A stretch of DNA of 40,399 bases from Lutispora thermophila DSM 19022 (GTDB lineage Bacteria > Bacillota > Clostridia > Lutisporales > Lutisporaceae). The stretch covers positions 1-40,399 of the forward strand of contig NZ_FQZS01000025.1 of assembly GCF_900142105.1 (NCBI RefSeq), written 5' to 3'. Every line of letters begins with the position of its first letter. Position 1 is the first letter of the stretch. The notes under the pieces are model-generated. The model was given only the letters and a program-made list of their open reading frames with translations, did not search any database and was not told the origin of the DNA. Below, in pieces: positions 1 through 8,041 of the stretch. The translations under genes and the position numbers were made by a program.

Positions 1-100
1 AGGCTTCCTTTGGAAGATTTTATATCGATAAGGTAGCCTTTCTTGAAACCCATTACGGAAAGCTAATATTATGGTAGATTTATACTTCCCTATGGCGTAT
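1..100 (-). repeat. Diverged intergenic repeat, copy 1 (cut by window edge)
   Basis: Read on the minus strand, this stretch downstream of the rpsR terminator resembles 36971-37073. Shared blocks include GGGAA(A)GTATAAAT, TTTCAAGAA(A)GG and CAAAGGAAG(C/T)CT in the same order and at similar spacing. In both copies the end can fold as a stem closing a loop of about 23 bases (AGGCTACC with GGAAGCCT here). The function is unknown; it could be a small structured RNA, a terminator-associated repeat or a decayed mobile repeat. The alignment was made by eye. Confidence 0.35.
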
Positions 101-101
101 A

Positions 102-126
102 AAAAAACCCGGATAATACCGGGTTA
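102..126 (-). terminator. Rho-independent terminator of the rpsF-ssb-rpsR operon
   Basis: On the minus strand, AACCCGGTATTATCCGGG followed by seven T forms a GC-rich stem and U-tract about 20 bases after the rpsR stop codon. Confidence 0.85.
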
Positions 127-147
127 AAAGATTCTTATTAATATTGC

Positions 148-396
148 TTATTCTGCTGTAAATGGCAACAAAGCAATATTTCTTGCCCTCTTTATGGCAA
201 CAGTTAACTGTCTTTGATGTTTTGCACAGTTGCCTGAAATTCTTCTTGGTATAATCTTACCTCTTTCGGTAATGTATCTGCGCAATCTATTTACATCTTT
301 ATAATCTATGCATTCAACTTTATCTACACAAAAGTTACAAACACGCTTCTTAGGTTTACGCATTTTACCACCACCTGAACTTCCCTGTTTATTCAA
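148..396 (-). CDS. rpsR: 30S ribosomal protein S18
   Basis: S18 is a small-subunit protein of the platform that binds 16S rRNA as a heterodimer with S6. The 82-residue product has the normal length. Its core ([17 protein letters not shown], then [11 protein letters not shown] near the end) is typical S18. Cysteines at about 20, 23, 29 and 57 mark the zinc-ribbon-type (C+) form. It is the last gene of rpsF-ssb-rpsR, about 20 bases after ssb and just before the operon terminator. The start is an ATG preceded by a GGAGG site. Confidence 0.97.
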   Translation of the reverse strand: MNKQGSSGGGKMRKPKKRVCNFCVDKVECIDYKDVNRLRRYITERGKIIPRRISGNCAKHQRQLTVAIKRARNIALLPFTAE

Positions 397-417
397 AGCT
401 ATTCCCTCCTATCCACG

Positions 418-825
418 TTAAAATGGAAGATCATCTTCTTCATCTATAGGATGGAAGTCTTCTGTCTCAGTGCCAAAACTCATTTGTCCCATTTGGCTCT
501 TAGAATCAGAGGCTCTATCCAAAAATCCAACCTCATCGGCGACTACCTCATATGAATAATGACGCTTGCCTTCCTGGTCATCCCAAGTTCTTGATTGAAG
601 TCTTCCAGATACGGACACCAATCTGCCTTTTCCAATATACTTATGAACATTTTCTGCAACTTTACCAAACACCACTATGGGTAAGAAATCAGCACTTGGT
701 TGTCCTTCTCTCTTATATACTCTATCAACTGCAATTGTAAACCTTGTAATTGCCATTTGACTGTCAGGAGTATATCTTATTTCGGGATCTCTAGTCAATC
801 TACCAACGAGGGCAACTCTATTCAT
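418..825 (-). CDS. ssb: Single-stranded DNA-binding protein
   Basis: SSB coats single-stranded DNA during replication, recombination and repair, and recruits partner proteins through its acidic C-terminal tip. The 135-residue protein opens with the OB-fold signature MNRVALVGRLTRDPE and keeps the FLPIVVFGKVAE and GRLVSVSGRLQ strands. After a short linker it ends in the canonical DDLPF tip. The linker is short compared with the 160-180 residues common in relatives. It lies between rpsF and rpsR, the usual Firmicute arrangement. Confidence 0.97.
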   Translation of the reverse strand: MNRVALVGRLTRDPEIRYTPDSQMAITRFTIAVDRVYKREGQPSADFLPIVVFGKVAENVHKYIGKGRLVSVSGRLQSRTWDDQEGKRHYSYEVVADEVGFLDRASDSKSQMGQMSFGTETEDFHPIDEEDDLPF

Positions 826-844
826 ATTTATTACACCGCCTTCA

Positions 845-1129
845 TTATTTCTCTAATTTTACAATCAGATGTCTGATTATGTCTTCAGTTATTCCAAAAA
901 CTCTATCCAACTCTTTTGGAACATGGCTTTCTGCTTTAAACTTCATATATACATAATAGCCCTCTGCATAATCGTCTATTTCATAAGCAAGCTTTCTCTT
1001 GCCCCATTCATCAATGGTATCAATCTCTCCAGCCCCTTCAACAAGAGCCTTGAATTTTTCAACCAAAGATTTTATAGCTTCTTCCTCTACATCAGGCTTT
1101 ATGATATAAATAGTCTCATATAAGTTCAT
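845..1129 (-). CDS. rpsF: 30S ribosomal protein S6
   Basis: S6 is a platform protein of the small ribosomal subunit and the partner of S18. The 94-residue product has the usual length and the S6 signatures MNLYETIYIIKPDVEEE, WGKRKLAYEI and YYVYMKFKAE. It is the first gene of rpsF-ssb-rpsR. An AGGAGGTG site precedes the ATG by a few bases. The leader upstream can fold and carries a CCG-containing hairpin that may mediate feedback by the S6:S18 dimer. Confidence 0.97.
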   Translation of the reverse strand: MNLYETIYIIKPDVEEEAIKSLVEKFKALVEGAGEIDTIDEWGKRKLAYEIDDYAEGYYVYMKFKAESHVPKELDRVFGITEDIIRHLIVKLEK

Positions 1130-1136
1130 CTGTGTT

Positions 1137-1181
1137 CACCTCCTCCCCTCGGACTAACGGCCCTACTATCGCAGAGCGAGG
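1137..1181 (-). promoter_or_regulatory. Candidate S6:S18 autoregulatory leader of rpsF
   Basis: On the minus strand CCTCG (1177-1181) can pair with CGAGG (1147-1151), enclosing GGGCCGTTAGTCC. The hairpin abuts the rpsF Shine-Dalgarno sequence. A hairpin with an unpaired CCG just before rpsF is the described S6:S18-binding leader type, and its position here fits. The fold was judged by eye. Confidence 0.5.
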
Positions 1182-1196
1182 AATTTACGCCATAAT

Positions 1197-1225
1197 ATTA
1201 TAACACTTTAACCTTTTAACATCAA
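1197..1225 (-). promoter_or_regulatory. Sigma-A promoter of rpsF-ssb-rpsR
   Basis: On the minus strand TTGATG is separated by exactly 17 bases from a perfect TATAAT. This places transcription start about 60 bases before the rpsF start codon, leaving room for the leader hairpin. Confidence 0.75.
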
Positions 1226-1232
1226 CTATCTA

Positions 1233-1445
1233 TTAAATATTTTCTTCTGATTCAACAGATTTTATTACTTTTTTTACAGATTTCTCAAATTTTACCCTGG
1301 GAAGCATTACTACTCTTCCACATCCCAGACATTTCATCTTAAAGTCAGCACCTACTCTGGTAACCTCCCATTCTTTACTACCACAGGGATGAACTTTTCT
1401 TGTTTCTACTATATCTCCGATATTAAACTTCTTTGGGTAGTACAT
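1233..1445 (-). CDS. DUF951 family small protein
   Basis: A 70-residue protein of the DUF951 family, whose function is unknown. Visible features are an N-terminal [19 protein letters not shown] segment and a CLGCGR motif (cysteines about 21, 39 and 42), which suggest a small metal-binding or nucleic-acid-binding beta fold; this is inference. The start is taken at ATG 1445 because AAGGAGG lies just upstream. A longer frame to 1469 would overlap the MscS gene without a better site. It follows the MscS-type gene closely and is probably co-transcribed, a common pairing in Clostridia. Confidence 0.88.
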   Translation of the reverse strand: MYYPKKFNIGDIVETRKVHPCGSKEWEVTRVGADFKMKCLGCGRVVMLPRVKFEKSVKKVIKSVESEENI

Positions 1446-1455
1446 AGCAGCCTCC

Positions 1456-2310
1456 TTATTCCTTTTCATTTAAGTTTATATTTACTCTTTTTGGATATGG
1501 TATTACCATACCTTCTCTATCAAAAGCTTCTTTTATATCCTTTCTGATTTCTCTTTCTACAGACCAGTGTTTTAAAGGCAATGTTCTTATTGTCATTCTA
1601 AGCTTAACATCGTAATCTCCAAAACCGGTTATTCCCAAAACTGACGGAAGATCTACCACTTTATCTTTATTTTTTTCGTAATATTTTTCTCCCACGTCCT
1701 TTAATATCTTTATAGCTTTGTTTATATCAGCCTCGTATGCAACAGATATGTCGATTATTGCCAGAGAATTACCTCTGCTATGGTTTATTACGGTTTTTAC
1801 CTCCCCATTAGGGATTATGTGAAGATCTCCATTAAATGATCTGATTTTTGTGATTCTCAGGCCTATATCTTCCACATCCCCGGTAGCAGAACCAATGGTT
1901 ACATAATCTCCTACCGCATATTGATCTTCAAATAAAATGAAAAACCCCGAGATAACATCCTTTACCAAATTCTGAGCTCCAAAGCCTATTGCTAATCCAC
2001 CGAGTCCTGCCGCTGCCAATATGGATTCCGTTGGAATGTTTAAAACATTGAGTATGGATATGGCCATTATTATATAAATAGTATAACGTACTATGCTTTT
2101 CATCAATCCCGAAAGGGTATTGGATTTTTTCTCATTCATATGCAGCCTTGGAGACAATCTGAAAAACTTATCTATAAATTTGTTTAAAAGAATATTTACT
2201 ATTCTCCAAAATACTATAATGAACAGTATTTTTAACCCAGTATATAAATATATATTCATCGAATCGGCCTTATCTACAAGTTCCGCCATTTGTGCTTCGA
2301 ATCCATTCAT
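1456..2310 (-). CDS. Small-conductance mechanosensitive channel, MscS family
   Basis: A membrane channel that opens under membrane tension and releases solutes during osmotic downshock. About 284 residues, the short MscS/YkuT type. A first hydrophobic helix lies at about 20-45 and a second at about 80-100. The pore-lining helix is the glycine/alanine-rich [16 protein letters not shown], leading into [15 protein letters not shown] and the cytoplasmic beta and alpha/beta domains. The start is probably ATG 2310; an in-frame GTG lies at 2322. Neither has a strong ribosome site. DUF951 follows directly. Confidence 0.92.
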   Translation of the reverse strand: MNGFEAQMAELVDKADSMNIYLYTGLKILFIIVFWRIVNILLNKFIDKFFRLSPRLHMNEKKSNTLSGLMKSIVRYTIYIIMAISILNVLNIPTESILAAAGLGGLAIGFGAQNLVKDVISGFFILFEDQYAVGDYVTIGSATGDVEDIGLRITKIRSFNGDLHIIPNGEVKTVINHSRGNSLAIIDISVAYEADINKAIKILKDVGEKYYEKNKDKVVDLPSVLGITGFGDYDVKLRMTIRTLPLKHWSVEREIRKDIKEAFDREGMVIPYPKRVNINLNEKE

Positions 2311-2412
2311 TTTTTTCACCACTTATCATCAATATATAGTAATGTTTATATTAAATAATATCACAATCTTACCTATTGTTCCATCATAAAACCTCTATCC
2401 TATTAATTACTA

Positions 2413-2440
2413 TAAAAGCCGATAGAATCAATCTATCGGC
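2413..2440 (-). terminator. Terminator after yedF
   Basis: GCCGATAG (2418-2425) and CTATCGGC (2433-2440) form a perfect 8-bp stem with a 7-base loop, followed on the minus strand by TTTTAT. It lies just after the yedF stop codon. Confidence 0.85.
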
Positions 2441-2446
2441 CATAAA

Positions 2447-3031
2447 CTACCCAATATTTATTACCTTTGCTGCAGCGTGCATCTTTTCTACTATGGAATA
2501 CATATTTCCTACTATTCCTACCTTAAGGCTTTCTTTTAGCCCATAAAAATCTAGGCATGTACCACAACTAATTATTTCGACACCGGCATCTGCTAACTTA
2601 TTGAGATTTTCTAAAACCTCAGATCCCTCTGTAGTAAGCTTCACACCACCATTGAGAAACATCATAACCTTTGGCTTAGGAGATACCTCTGTCAAAGCAT
2701 ACAAATAGCTTTTCATGAGAACCTTGCCTAACTCATCATTTCCTGTTCCTAATTTATCATTTGTAATCATTATAACTATGTCGTCATTAGAAGCAAAATC
2801 ACATTTTTGTCTGTCTTCCTTGAATTTATTTATTGAAATATAAAAACAACCTTCTTTTTCTTCTATATCATATGAAAGATTTAAATTTGAAGCCAAACGG
2901 CTTACGTTTTCTTTTGCAGTTATATTGTCAACTATTGACACTACAACACCTTCATCTATTTCTTCCAAAGCTTTCTTTGTTCTTATAACCGGTTCGGGAC
3001 ATTTCAAACCCCTGCAATCTATCTCTAACAT
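2447..3031 (-). CDS. yedF: Sulfurtransferase-like selenium metabolism protein YedF
   Basis: A two-domain protein of the YedF family, which is found mostly in selenium-using genomes; its exact reaction is not established. Residues 1-70 are a TusA/SirA-like domain with the CPEP motif at 11-14 (Cys11 is the expected persulfide or perselenide carrier). Residues about 85-194 are a DsrE-like domain with a CGTC pair at 156-159. Length 194 is normal. It stands alone between a terminator and an AT-rich intergenic stretch, with AGGAG before the ATG. No other selenium gene is visible in the window. Confidence 0.9.
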   Translation of the reverse strand: MLEIDCRGLKCPEPVIRTKKALEEIDEGVVVSIVDNITAKENVSRLASNLNLSYDIEEKEGCFYISINKFKEDRQKCDFASNDDIVIMITNDKLGTGNDELGKVLMKSYLYALTEVSPKPKVMMFLNGGVKLTTEGSEVLENLNKLADAGVEIISCGTCLDFYGLKESLKVGIVGNMYSIVEKMHAAAKVINIG

Positions 3032-3333
3032 CGTTTTCTCCTCCTTAAACCTATGCTTTTATTTTATAATAATACTTTTTCACTAATAGAAAAAACTCTA
3101 TTGATATAATCAATAGAAACATTATTTACTATAGAATTATTCGATTATTAATTCTCATTTGATGCCCAATTGAAAAGCATATCCCTAAAAGTATTAAAAT
3201 TTAATGTAATAATTAATTATTTTAAAAAATGATAAATATATAATTAAAAATATTAATTTTCATATTGACATTATTAAAATATGATGTAAAATTAAATGCA
3301 ATAACATCCATATTTTAGTCAGGAGTTGTTTTC
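3032..3333. other. Divergent intergenic region, yedF / DUF2089
   Basis: About 300 very AT-rich bases between divergently transcribed genes. A good plus-strand promoter is at 3265-3292. Several A/T-rich near-palindromes lie at 3190-3260, but I see no clear operator. No gene or RNA is recognised. Confidence 0.6.
3265..3292 (+). promoter_or_regulatory. Sigma-A promoter for the DUF2089/YvlB-like operon
   Basis: TTGACA (3265-3270), a 16-base spacer and TAAAAT (3287-3292), about 40 bases before the ATG at 3334, which has AGGAG upstream. Confidence 0.65.
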
Positions 3334-3696
3334 ATGAAAAAAGAAGTACTAGGTAAATGCCCTGTCTGCTCCAGCAACCTGGAAGTAACAAAGCTTAAAT
3401 GTAAAAACTGCGGTATTTCCATTGAAGGTGACTTTCAATTATGCAAGTTTTGCATGCTATCAAAGGAGCAAAAAGAGTTTGCAGAAATATTCATCAAAAA
3501 TAGAGGCAACATCAAAGAAATAGAAAAAGAAATGGGAATTTCTTACCCCACGGTAAAGAATAAATTGGAAAGCCTCATAGAAGCTCTGGGCTACAAAAGT
3601 CAACCAAAAGAGGAAAACTACAAAAAAGAAGTTTTACAGCAGCTATACGATGGCAAAATATCTGCTGATGAAGCAATTAAATTAATCAATGATTAG
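3334..3696 (+). CDS. DUF2089 family zinc-ribbon/HTH protein
   Basis: A 120-residue DUF2089 protein, probably a transcription regulator. The N-terminal zinc ribbons use cysteine pairs at 9/12, 23/26 and 37/40. A helix-turn-helix region follows at about 50-85 (KEIEKEMGISYPTVKNKLESL). The last ~23 residues (LYDGKISADEAIKLI) are a short SHOCT-like helical motif that is almost the same as the start of the next protein. The two genes are 14 bases apart and surely co-transcribed. They oppose the replication fork, unlike most neighbours. Likely an autoregulator of an envelope-stress module, by analogy with yvl/lia operons (inference). Confidence 0.88.
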   Translation: MKKEVLGKCPVCSSNLEVTKLKCKNCGISIEGDFQLCKFCMLSKEQKEFAEIFIKNRGNIKEIEKEMGISYPTVKNKLESLIEALGYKSQPKEENYKKEVLQQLYDGKISADEAIKLIND

Positions 3697-3710
3697 GGGG
3701 GTAATTAAGA

Positions 3711-4865
3711 GTGGAAGAAAAAATCATGATTCTGAAAATGTTGGAGGAAGGAAAAATCACTTCAGAAGAAGCATTAAAACTTTTGGAATCTATCGAGAAG
3801 ACTGGTATTAAAACAGATAAGGCAGACCAAATAAATTATGACGAAAATTTAAATGAAAAGTTTAATGAAAAAATAAATAAGTTCACCAAGAAGGCTGAGA
3901 AATTTGCAGACAAATTCGGCCCTGATTTTATTTCAAAAATTGAGAGTGTTAGCTCAGACTTTGCAGATGCAGCAGTAAAGTTTGCAGATAAAATGGTAAA
4001 CTATATTAACTCTGGGTTTAGCAATTCAGATATTTACAAAACAGCAACAAAAAATTTCTGCTTTCCGATAAATGACAATGATATTGGTAAGTTGGTAATT
4101 AAAACCCAAAATCTATCCGTAACTACTGATTATACAGATAGCAATGAAATAACCATGGATATGAAAGTCAAATTGCTTTTTGAAGAAGAAAATGTTGATA
4201 AATTTATTTTCACAAAAACAGAAAATGGGGTTATATACTTATACACCGATTTTCCCATCAGAACATGGGGTAGCCTGGCGATAAGCCTCCCTAGAAGCAT
4301 AGAAAACCTTGAAATCGAAACAAGCAATTCTAAATGTATTCTTGAGAACTTTAAAGGAAAAATTCTGCATTGCTCCACTTCAAACGGCAAAATAGAAATA
4401 AATGGCTGTCAGATTGAAGATCTTAATGCCATAACAAGCAACAGCAAAATCAATATATTTGATTCTAGTTCTCATAAGGCAAAAATACATACATCCAATA
4501 GCAATATTGAGATAAAAAATTCATTTTTTGATGACTTCATATCTTACACAAGCAACGGCAGCATAAACCTAAGCAATTTTGATTGTCTCTCCGGCGGAGA
4601 AGCCTCATACATGCTTCAAACTTCCAACGGAAAAATCAAAATACAACTTCCTAAAAATAATAGTTCCGGCTATAAGATAAAAGCCAGAACTTCTCTCGGC
4701 AATATTAATACATCCAACTTAGACTCATCTTTTATAATAAATAAAGGTCATGAGAATATCAAAGCTGAAGCTGACATAGTAAGTAACGGTTATGAATCTT
4801 TTTCAAAAAAATTATGCATTGAAGCATCTACATCTAACTCTTCAATAAACATTACTAAGGACTAA
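3711..4865 (+). CDS. YvlB/LiaX-like protein: SHOCT-like N-terminus plus DUF4097 beta-repeat domain
   Basis: 384 residues starting at GTG 3711 after a GGGGGG site. Residues 1-27 are the SHOCT-like motif (MLEEGKITSEEALKLLE). Residues 35-100 look helical and coiled. From about 120 on there is a repeat-rich beta domain of the DUF4097 (adhesin-like) type, with recurrent TSNGKI/TSNSKI turns about every 20 residues. There is no signal peptide or membrane helix. Relatives such as B. subtilis YvlB and enterococcal LiaX belong to cell-envelope stress responses. The stop codon overlaps the stop of the convergent LiaF-like gene. Confidence 0.85.
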   Translation: MEEKIMILKMLEEGKITSEEALKLLESIEKTGIKTDKADQINYDENLNEKFNEKINKFTKKAEKFADKFGPDFISKIESVSSDFADAAVKFADKMVNYINSGFSNSDIYKTATKNFCFPINDNDIGKLVIKTQNLSVTTDYTDSNEITMDMKVKLLFEEENVDKFIFTKTENGVIYLYTDFPIRTWGSLAISLPRSIENLEIETSNSKCILENFKGKILHCSTSNGKIEINGCQIEDLNAITSNSKINIFDSSSHKAKIHTSNSNIEIKNSFFDDFISYTSNGSINLSNFDCLSGGEASYMLQTSNGKIKIQLPKNNSSGYKIKARTSLGNINTSNLDSSFIINKGHENIKAEADIVSNGYESFSKKLCIEASTSNSSINITKD

Positions 4866-5494
4866 TACCTCTTTCCGCTTATGGTTACCATCAATAATAA
4901 TAGTCCAGCTACAATCATAATCAAAGGCCATAGAAAATCATAATATTTATATATTCTCCAGCTAATTATACCATAAGTAAATCCCAAAAATAGGATGCCC
5001 AGCAGATTCAATATTGTACCCAAAACCAGTGTCCAGCTGCTTTTTTCATAGAAGGCTATAAAATATATTAAGTAAAATGCAAAGCCCATTAATATAAAGT
5101 AGCTGGGCCACAATTTTTCTGAATTATATCTGCTTATCAAAAATACATATCCGGCAAGAGAAATCAATATCGCTCCTGGAAAAACAAATCCAAAAATCCC
5201 TTTTGAATAGTATAAATAAAGAAAAATTATGCCCAGTATTAAAAGCACCATCTCCAGTGACATCTTCAATCTAATTATGTTGTAGTAATCAAGTAGGGAT
5301 ATCAGTCCTGAAAATACACCAAAGCATCCTAATAAAAGCAATATATTATTTCTCTTTATATACCATAAATACATAAAAAAGATACCCACGAATATTACAA
5401 ATGAATTGTCCGGCATTATTTTCAAATTCTTCAGCAATGCCGATAATCCTATGAGTATCAATACAACTCCTAGACCATAGCGCCTTCCGTTCAT
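4862..5494 (-). CDS. Polytopic membrane protein resembling LiaF-TM/DUF5668 proteins
   Basis: 210 residues, almost entirely hydrophobic, with about 8 short membrane segments. Motifs of the kind LGVVLILIGLSALL near the start, LWPSYFILMGF, and FLWPLIMIVAGLLLL near the end are characteristic of LiaF-type transmembrane domains. The start is set at ATG 5494, because AGAGGTGA lies 5-6 bases upstream. It follows cvpA closely and is probably co-transcribed with it. Its stop overlaps that of the YvlB/LiaX-like gene on the other strand, so there is no intergenic terminator. The family assignment is moderate and the function not known. Confidence 0.75.
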   Translation of the reverse strand: MNGRRYGLGVVLILIGLSALLKNLKIMPDNSFVIFVGIFFMYLWYIKRNNILLLLGCFGVFSGLISLLDYYNIIRLKMSLEMVLLILGIIFLYLYYSKGIFGFVFPGAILISLAGYVFLISRYNSEKLWPSYFILMGFAFYLIYFIAFYEKSSWTLVLGTILNLLGILFLGFTYGIISWRIYKYYDFLWPLIMIVAGLLLLMVTISGKRY

Positions 5495-5505
5495 ACAAAT
5501 CACCT

Positions 5506-6111
5506 CTAACTAATAAATATGTTTAATGCCGTATTCAAAGCCCAGTTAAATATGAAATTATATTTATAAAAATACTTTGATAATAATGAACTTGTCATCG
5601 CCTCATGAATAAACAGAAATTTTTCCAAAGAGGCCAAGGGCATCAACATGGCATAAAAAAATATTAATATAAGTATTGCACGAGCAAAACCTAATAGAGC
5701 ACCCAGACTATGGTTTATGTTGCTGAGTACAGGAAGTTTGAAAACTTCCTTAAGCAAAGCTTCCAACAATGAAATGCATATTCTTGCAGCAATGAATATT
5801 AGAAATATGGAAATACAGTTCATTATTACAAGTGTTATGTATTGATATATATTGCTAAGTCCTTTCTCTAAAGGCTCAATAGTGGAAAAAGCTTCGGTAA
5901 TCTTGTTTTTCTCAATGAAACCCAGCAAAATATCATCAACCTTAGTCTTGTGAATCAAAAACTCTGCTAAGTTAACATAATATTTTCTTGCAATTATAAT
6001 TGAAGCAGCAAAACCAATCATGCTAAACAACTCATATATAAATCCCCTTGCTGCTCCATATAGCACACTTATTATTATCACCGATAAGATTATATAATCT
6101 ATCCAATTCAC
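5506..6111 (-). CDS. CvpA family membrane protein
   Basis: A 201-residue membrane protein of the CvpA family, originally linked to colicin V production and more generally to envelope functions. It starts with the typical MNWIDYIILSVIIISVLYGAARGF helix; further helices lie at about 95-120 and 135-160. GTG start at 6111 with AAGGTG upstream. It sits between DUF5711 and the LiaF-like gene with almost no spacing, so the three form one operon. Confidence 0.85.
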   Translation of the reverse strand: MNWIDYIILSVIIISVLYGAARGFIYELFSMIGFAASIIIARKYYVNLAEFLIHKTKVDDILLGFIEKNKITEAFSTIEPLEKGLSNIYQYITLVIMNCISIFLIFIAARICISLLEALLKEVFKLPVLSNINHSLGALLGFARAILILIFFYAMLMPLASLEKFLFIHEAMTSSLLSKYFYKYNFIFNWALNTALNIFIS

Positions 6112-6124
6112 TCCATCACCTTCT

Positions 6125-7204
6125 TCAATAAGCGAGTCTCTGAAGCTTTCTGTTAGATACTATATATATGCTTGTATTATCACACATATATGCACTGTTT
6201 ATATCTATATTTGATTCATATAATGCTATTATGCTCCCTTGCCTAGATAACATTGTCAAATTATCCTTATCATATATCAAAATATATTTATCACCTGCAA
6301 ATATACCATGAGGCTTGGATTTCACAGCCGCTGTTCCAATTTGCTTTAAGTTTGAATCAAATATAAACACATCATAGAAATCTTTATTTTTTTGTACTGC
6401 TACTACTAATTCATTTCCCAAAGAAACCATTATCAATGGATTAAAAAATTCATCCTTCTTAATCAACTTTCCGTCTGCCCTAAACCTCATAATTGACTTA
6501 TCTGTAACGGCTATCAAATCTCCTCTTAAATTATATTTTATACATGGTATAATAACATTTTCAAAATCTTGAGCCCATATTATTTCACCTTTATTGTTGT
6601 ATGTGGCTAATCTGGTAACAATCTTTTCTGATGAGACATCTAACAGGGATATTGTAAAGTTTTTGTCACCGTTTCCATCAAAGGAAACTGCTTGGGCAGT
6701 ATTTATACTTCCTTGACTGTACTTGACACCTTTCATATTAAAAATTTCAAAGTAATTATAGCCATTTTCCTTGTATTGTATCAAAATAAGCCCTTTGTCT
6801 GAACCATATATGTCAGACGCCGGAACCACCATTTCATATTGCCACAGCAGTTCTCCAGATTTTGATATGGTCGCAATACTCTTATTCTCCAAATTTATAA
6901 CTATATCTTCACCACAACTTATAATACTGCTTACATTTCCATCAAGCTTCATGCTCCATAATATAGTACCTTCCATATTCTTTGCTCTGATATTAGGACC
7001 TTCTGCCTCCACCATAATATCATTACCATTGAAAATTATGCTATTGATTGACACAGGGACAAGCTCCTTGTCTATATGTAATCTCTTCACATCTCCCATT
7101 ATAAACTTATCTCCTGCAATTATATCCTTATAAATCATCAAACCTGTAAATGCAAGAACCGTTAGGATCAGTATTAAATATGTCAGTTTTCTTTTTCTTA
7201 CCAT
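6125..7204 (-). CDS. DUF5711 family membrane-anchored beta-propeller protein
   Basis: About 359 residues from ATG 7204 (GGGGG upstream; in-frame GTG at 7219). One N-terminal membrane helix (LTYLILILTVLAFTGLMIY) follows a positively charged MVRKRK, predicting an extracellular C-terminal domain. The rest has repeated beta strands with W/Y-containing blades (GTILWSMKLDG, GELLWQYEMV, GEIIWAQDFEN) like PQQ/WD-type propellers. DUF5711 has no known function but is often beside cvpA in Clostridia, as here. It could sense or scaffold at the outer face (inference). Confidence 0.8.
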   Translation of the reverse strand: MVRKRKLTYLILILTVLAFTGLMIYKDIIAGDKFIMGDVKRLHIDKELVPVSINSIIFNGNDIMVEAEGPNIRAKNMEGTILWSMKLDGNVSSIISCGEDIVINLENKSIATISKSGELLWQYEMVVPASDIYGSDKGLILIQYKENGYNYFEIFNMKGVKYSQGSINTAQAVSFDGNGDKNFTISLLDVSSEKIVTRLATYNNKGEIIWAQDFENVIIPCIKYNLRGDLIAVTDKSIMRFRADGKLIKKDEFFNPLIMVSLGNELVVAVQKNKDFYDVFIFDSNLKQIGTAAVKSKPHGIFAGDKYILIYDKDNLTMLSRQGSIIALYESNIDINSAYMCDNTSIYIVSNRKLQRLAY

Positions 7205-7298
7205 CAAATCGACCCCCACTATAATTGCAAAAGAAATCAGATTGCATTCCGTATATACTGATTATACCATTTTATGCTTCTTTTATCATTTTAATATT

Positions 7299-7327
7299 GT
7301 ATTCATTTATAGTTTTTTGGAAATACT
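7299..7327 (+). promoter_or_regulatory. Sigma-F/sigma-G type sporulation promoter of yyaC
   Basis: GTATT (7299-7303), exactly 15 bases, then GGAAATACT (7319-7327), which fits the GGnnAnAnT pattern of forespore sigma factors. No sigma-A-like pair is nearby. The ATG lies 31 bases downstream of the element. B. subtilis yyaC is described as forespore-controlled, which supports the call. Confidence 0.7.
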
Positions 7328-7358
7328 TTTAGAGAAATAAAGGTAAGGAGTACATGAT

Positions 7359-7985
7359 ATGAGTTTCTATGAAAAATCAGTAGATGTGTCTAAACCCTTC
7401 TCATTTATATATTTTTCTTCTTATTTTGAAGAAATTTTTAAAATCAAATACAATGACAGTTATTCTGATACTGTCATATTATGTATAGGTACAGACAGAT
7501 CAACAGGAGACTGCCTCGGACCTCTTGTAGGTCACAAGTTAAAAGATTTAAAGCTGAAAAATGTACATATTTTTGGATCTTTGGACGAACCTGTACATGC
7601 AAAAAATCTTCAACTTTATATTGATAAATTAAAACTCTATGCAAATCCTTTTGTAATAGCAGTTGATGCATGTTTAGGAAAAGTAGACAGAATAGGCTTC
7701 ATAAGTATAAAGGATGGGCCTCTTTCACCTGGTGCAGGTGTCAACAAGAAGCTTCCTTCTGTAGGTCATATAAGCATCACTGGCATAGTTAACGTAAGCG
7801 GATTTATGGAAATAGCGGTACTTCAGAATACCAGATTAAGTCTTGTCATGAATCTTGCCAATGTAATATCCGGAGGCTTAAGATATAGCTTATGGAAATA
7901 TTTTGGTTCCAATACTTCTGTAGCCGCTGATTTGGAAAGAAAGATGGATAATAGGGTCAACATTATTAATTCAGGAGAGCCATAA
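7359..7985 (+). CDS. yyaC: Spore protease YyaC
   Basis: A 208-residue YyaC family protein, related to the germination protease Gpr and hydrogenase-maturation proteases; the physiological substrate is not settled. Recognisable motifs are CIGTDRSTGDCLGPLVG at about 43-60, FGSLDEPVHA, FVIAVDACLGK and a C-terminal HISITGIVNVSGFMEI. ATG 7359 follows AAGGAG at a good distance. It is on the plus strand against its neighbours, with its own forespore-type promoter and a bidirectional terminator. Good evidence that the organism forms endospores. Confidence 0.92.
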   Translation: MSFYEKSVDVSKPFSFIYFSSYFEEIFKIKYNDSYSDTVILCIGTDRSTGDCLGPLVGHKLKDLKLKNVHIFGSLDEPVHAKNLQLYIDKLKLYANPFVIAVDACLGKVDRIGFISIKDGPLSPGAGVNKKLPSVGHISITGIVNVSGFMEIAVLQNTRLSLVMNLANVISGGLRYSLWKYFGSNTSVAADLERKMDNRVNIINSGEP

Positions 7986-7999
7986 TTAACTAAAGTATT

Positions 8000-8041
8000 T
8001 TTTAGGCCTTTCCTGGTGTTATAACCAGTAAAGGCCTAAAA
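8000..8041. terminator. Bidirectional terminator between yyaC and the YkuS-like gene
   Basis: TTTTAGGCCTTT (8000-8011) pairs perfectly with AAAGGCCTAAAA (8030-8041), with an inner CTGGT/ACCAG stem. It has T-runs in both directions. The stop codon of the minus-strand gene lies inside the stem. Confidence 0.85.
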
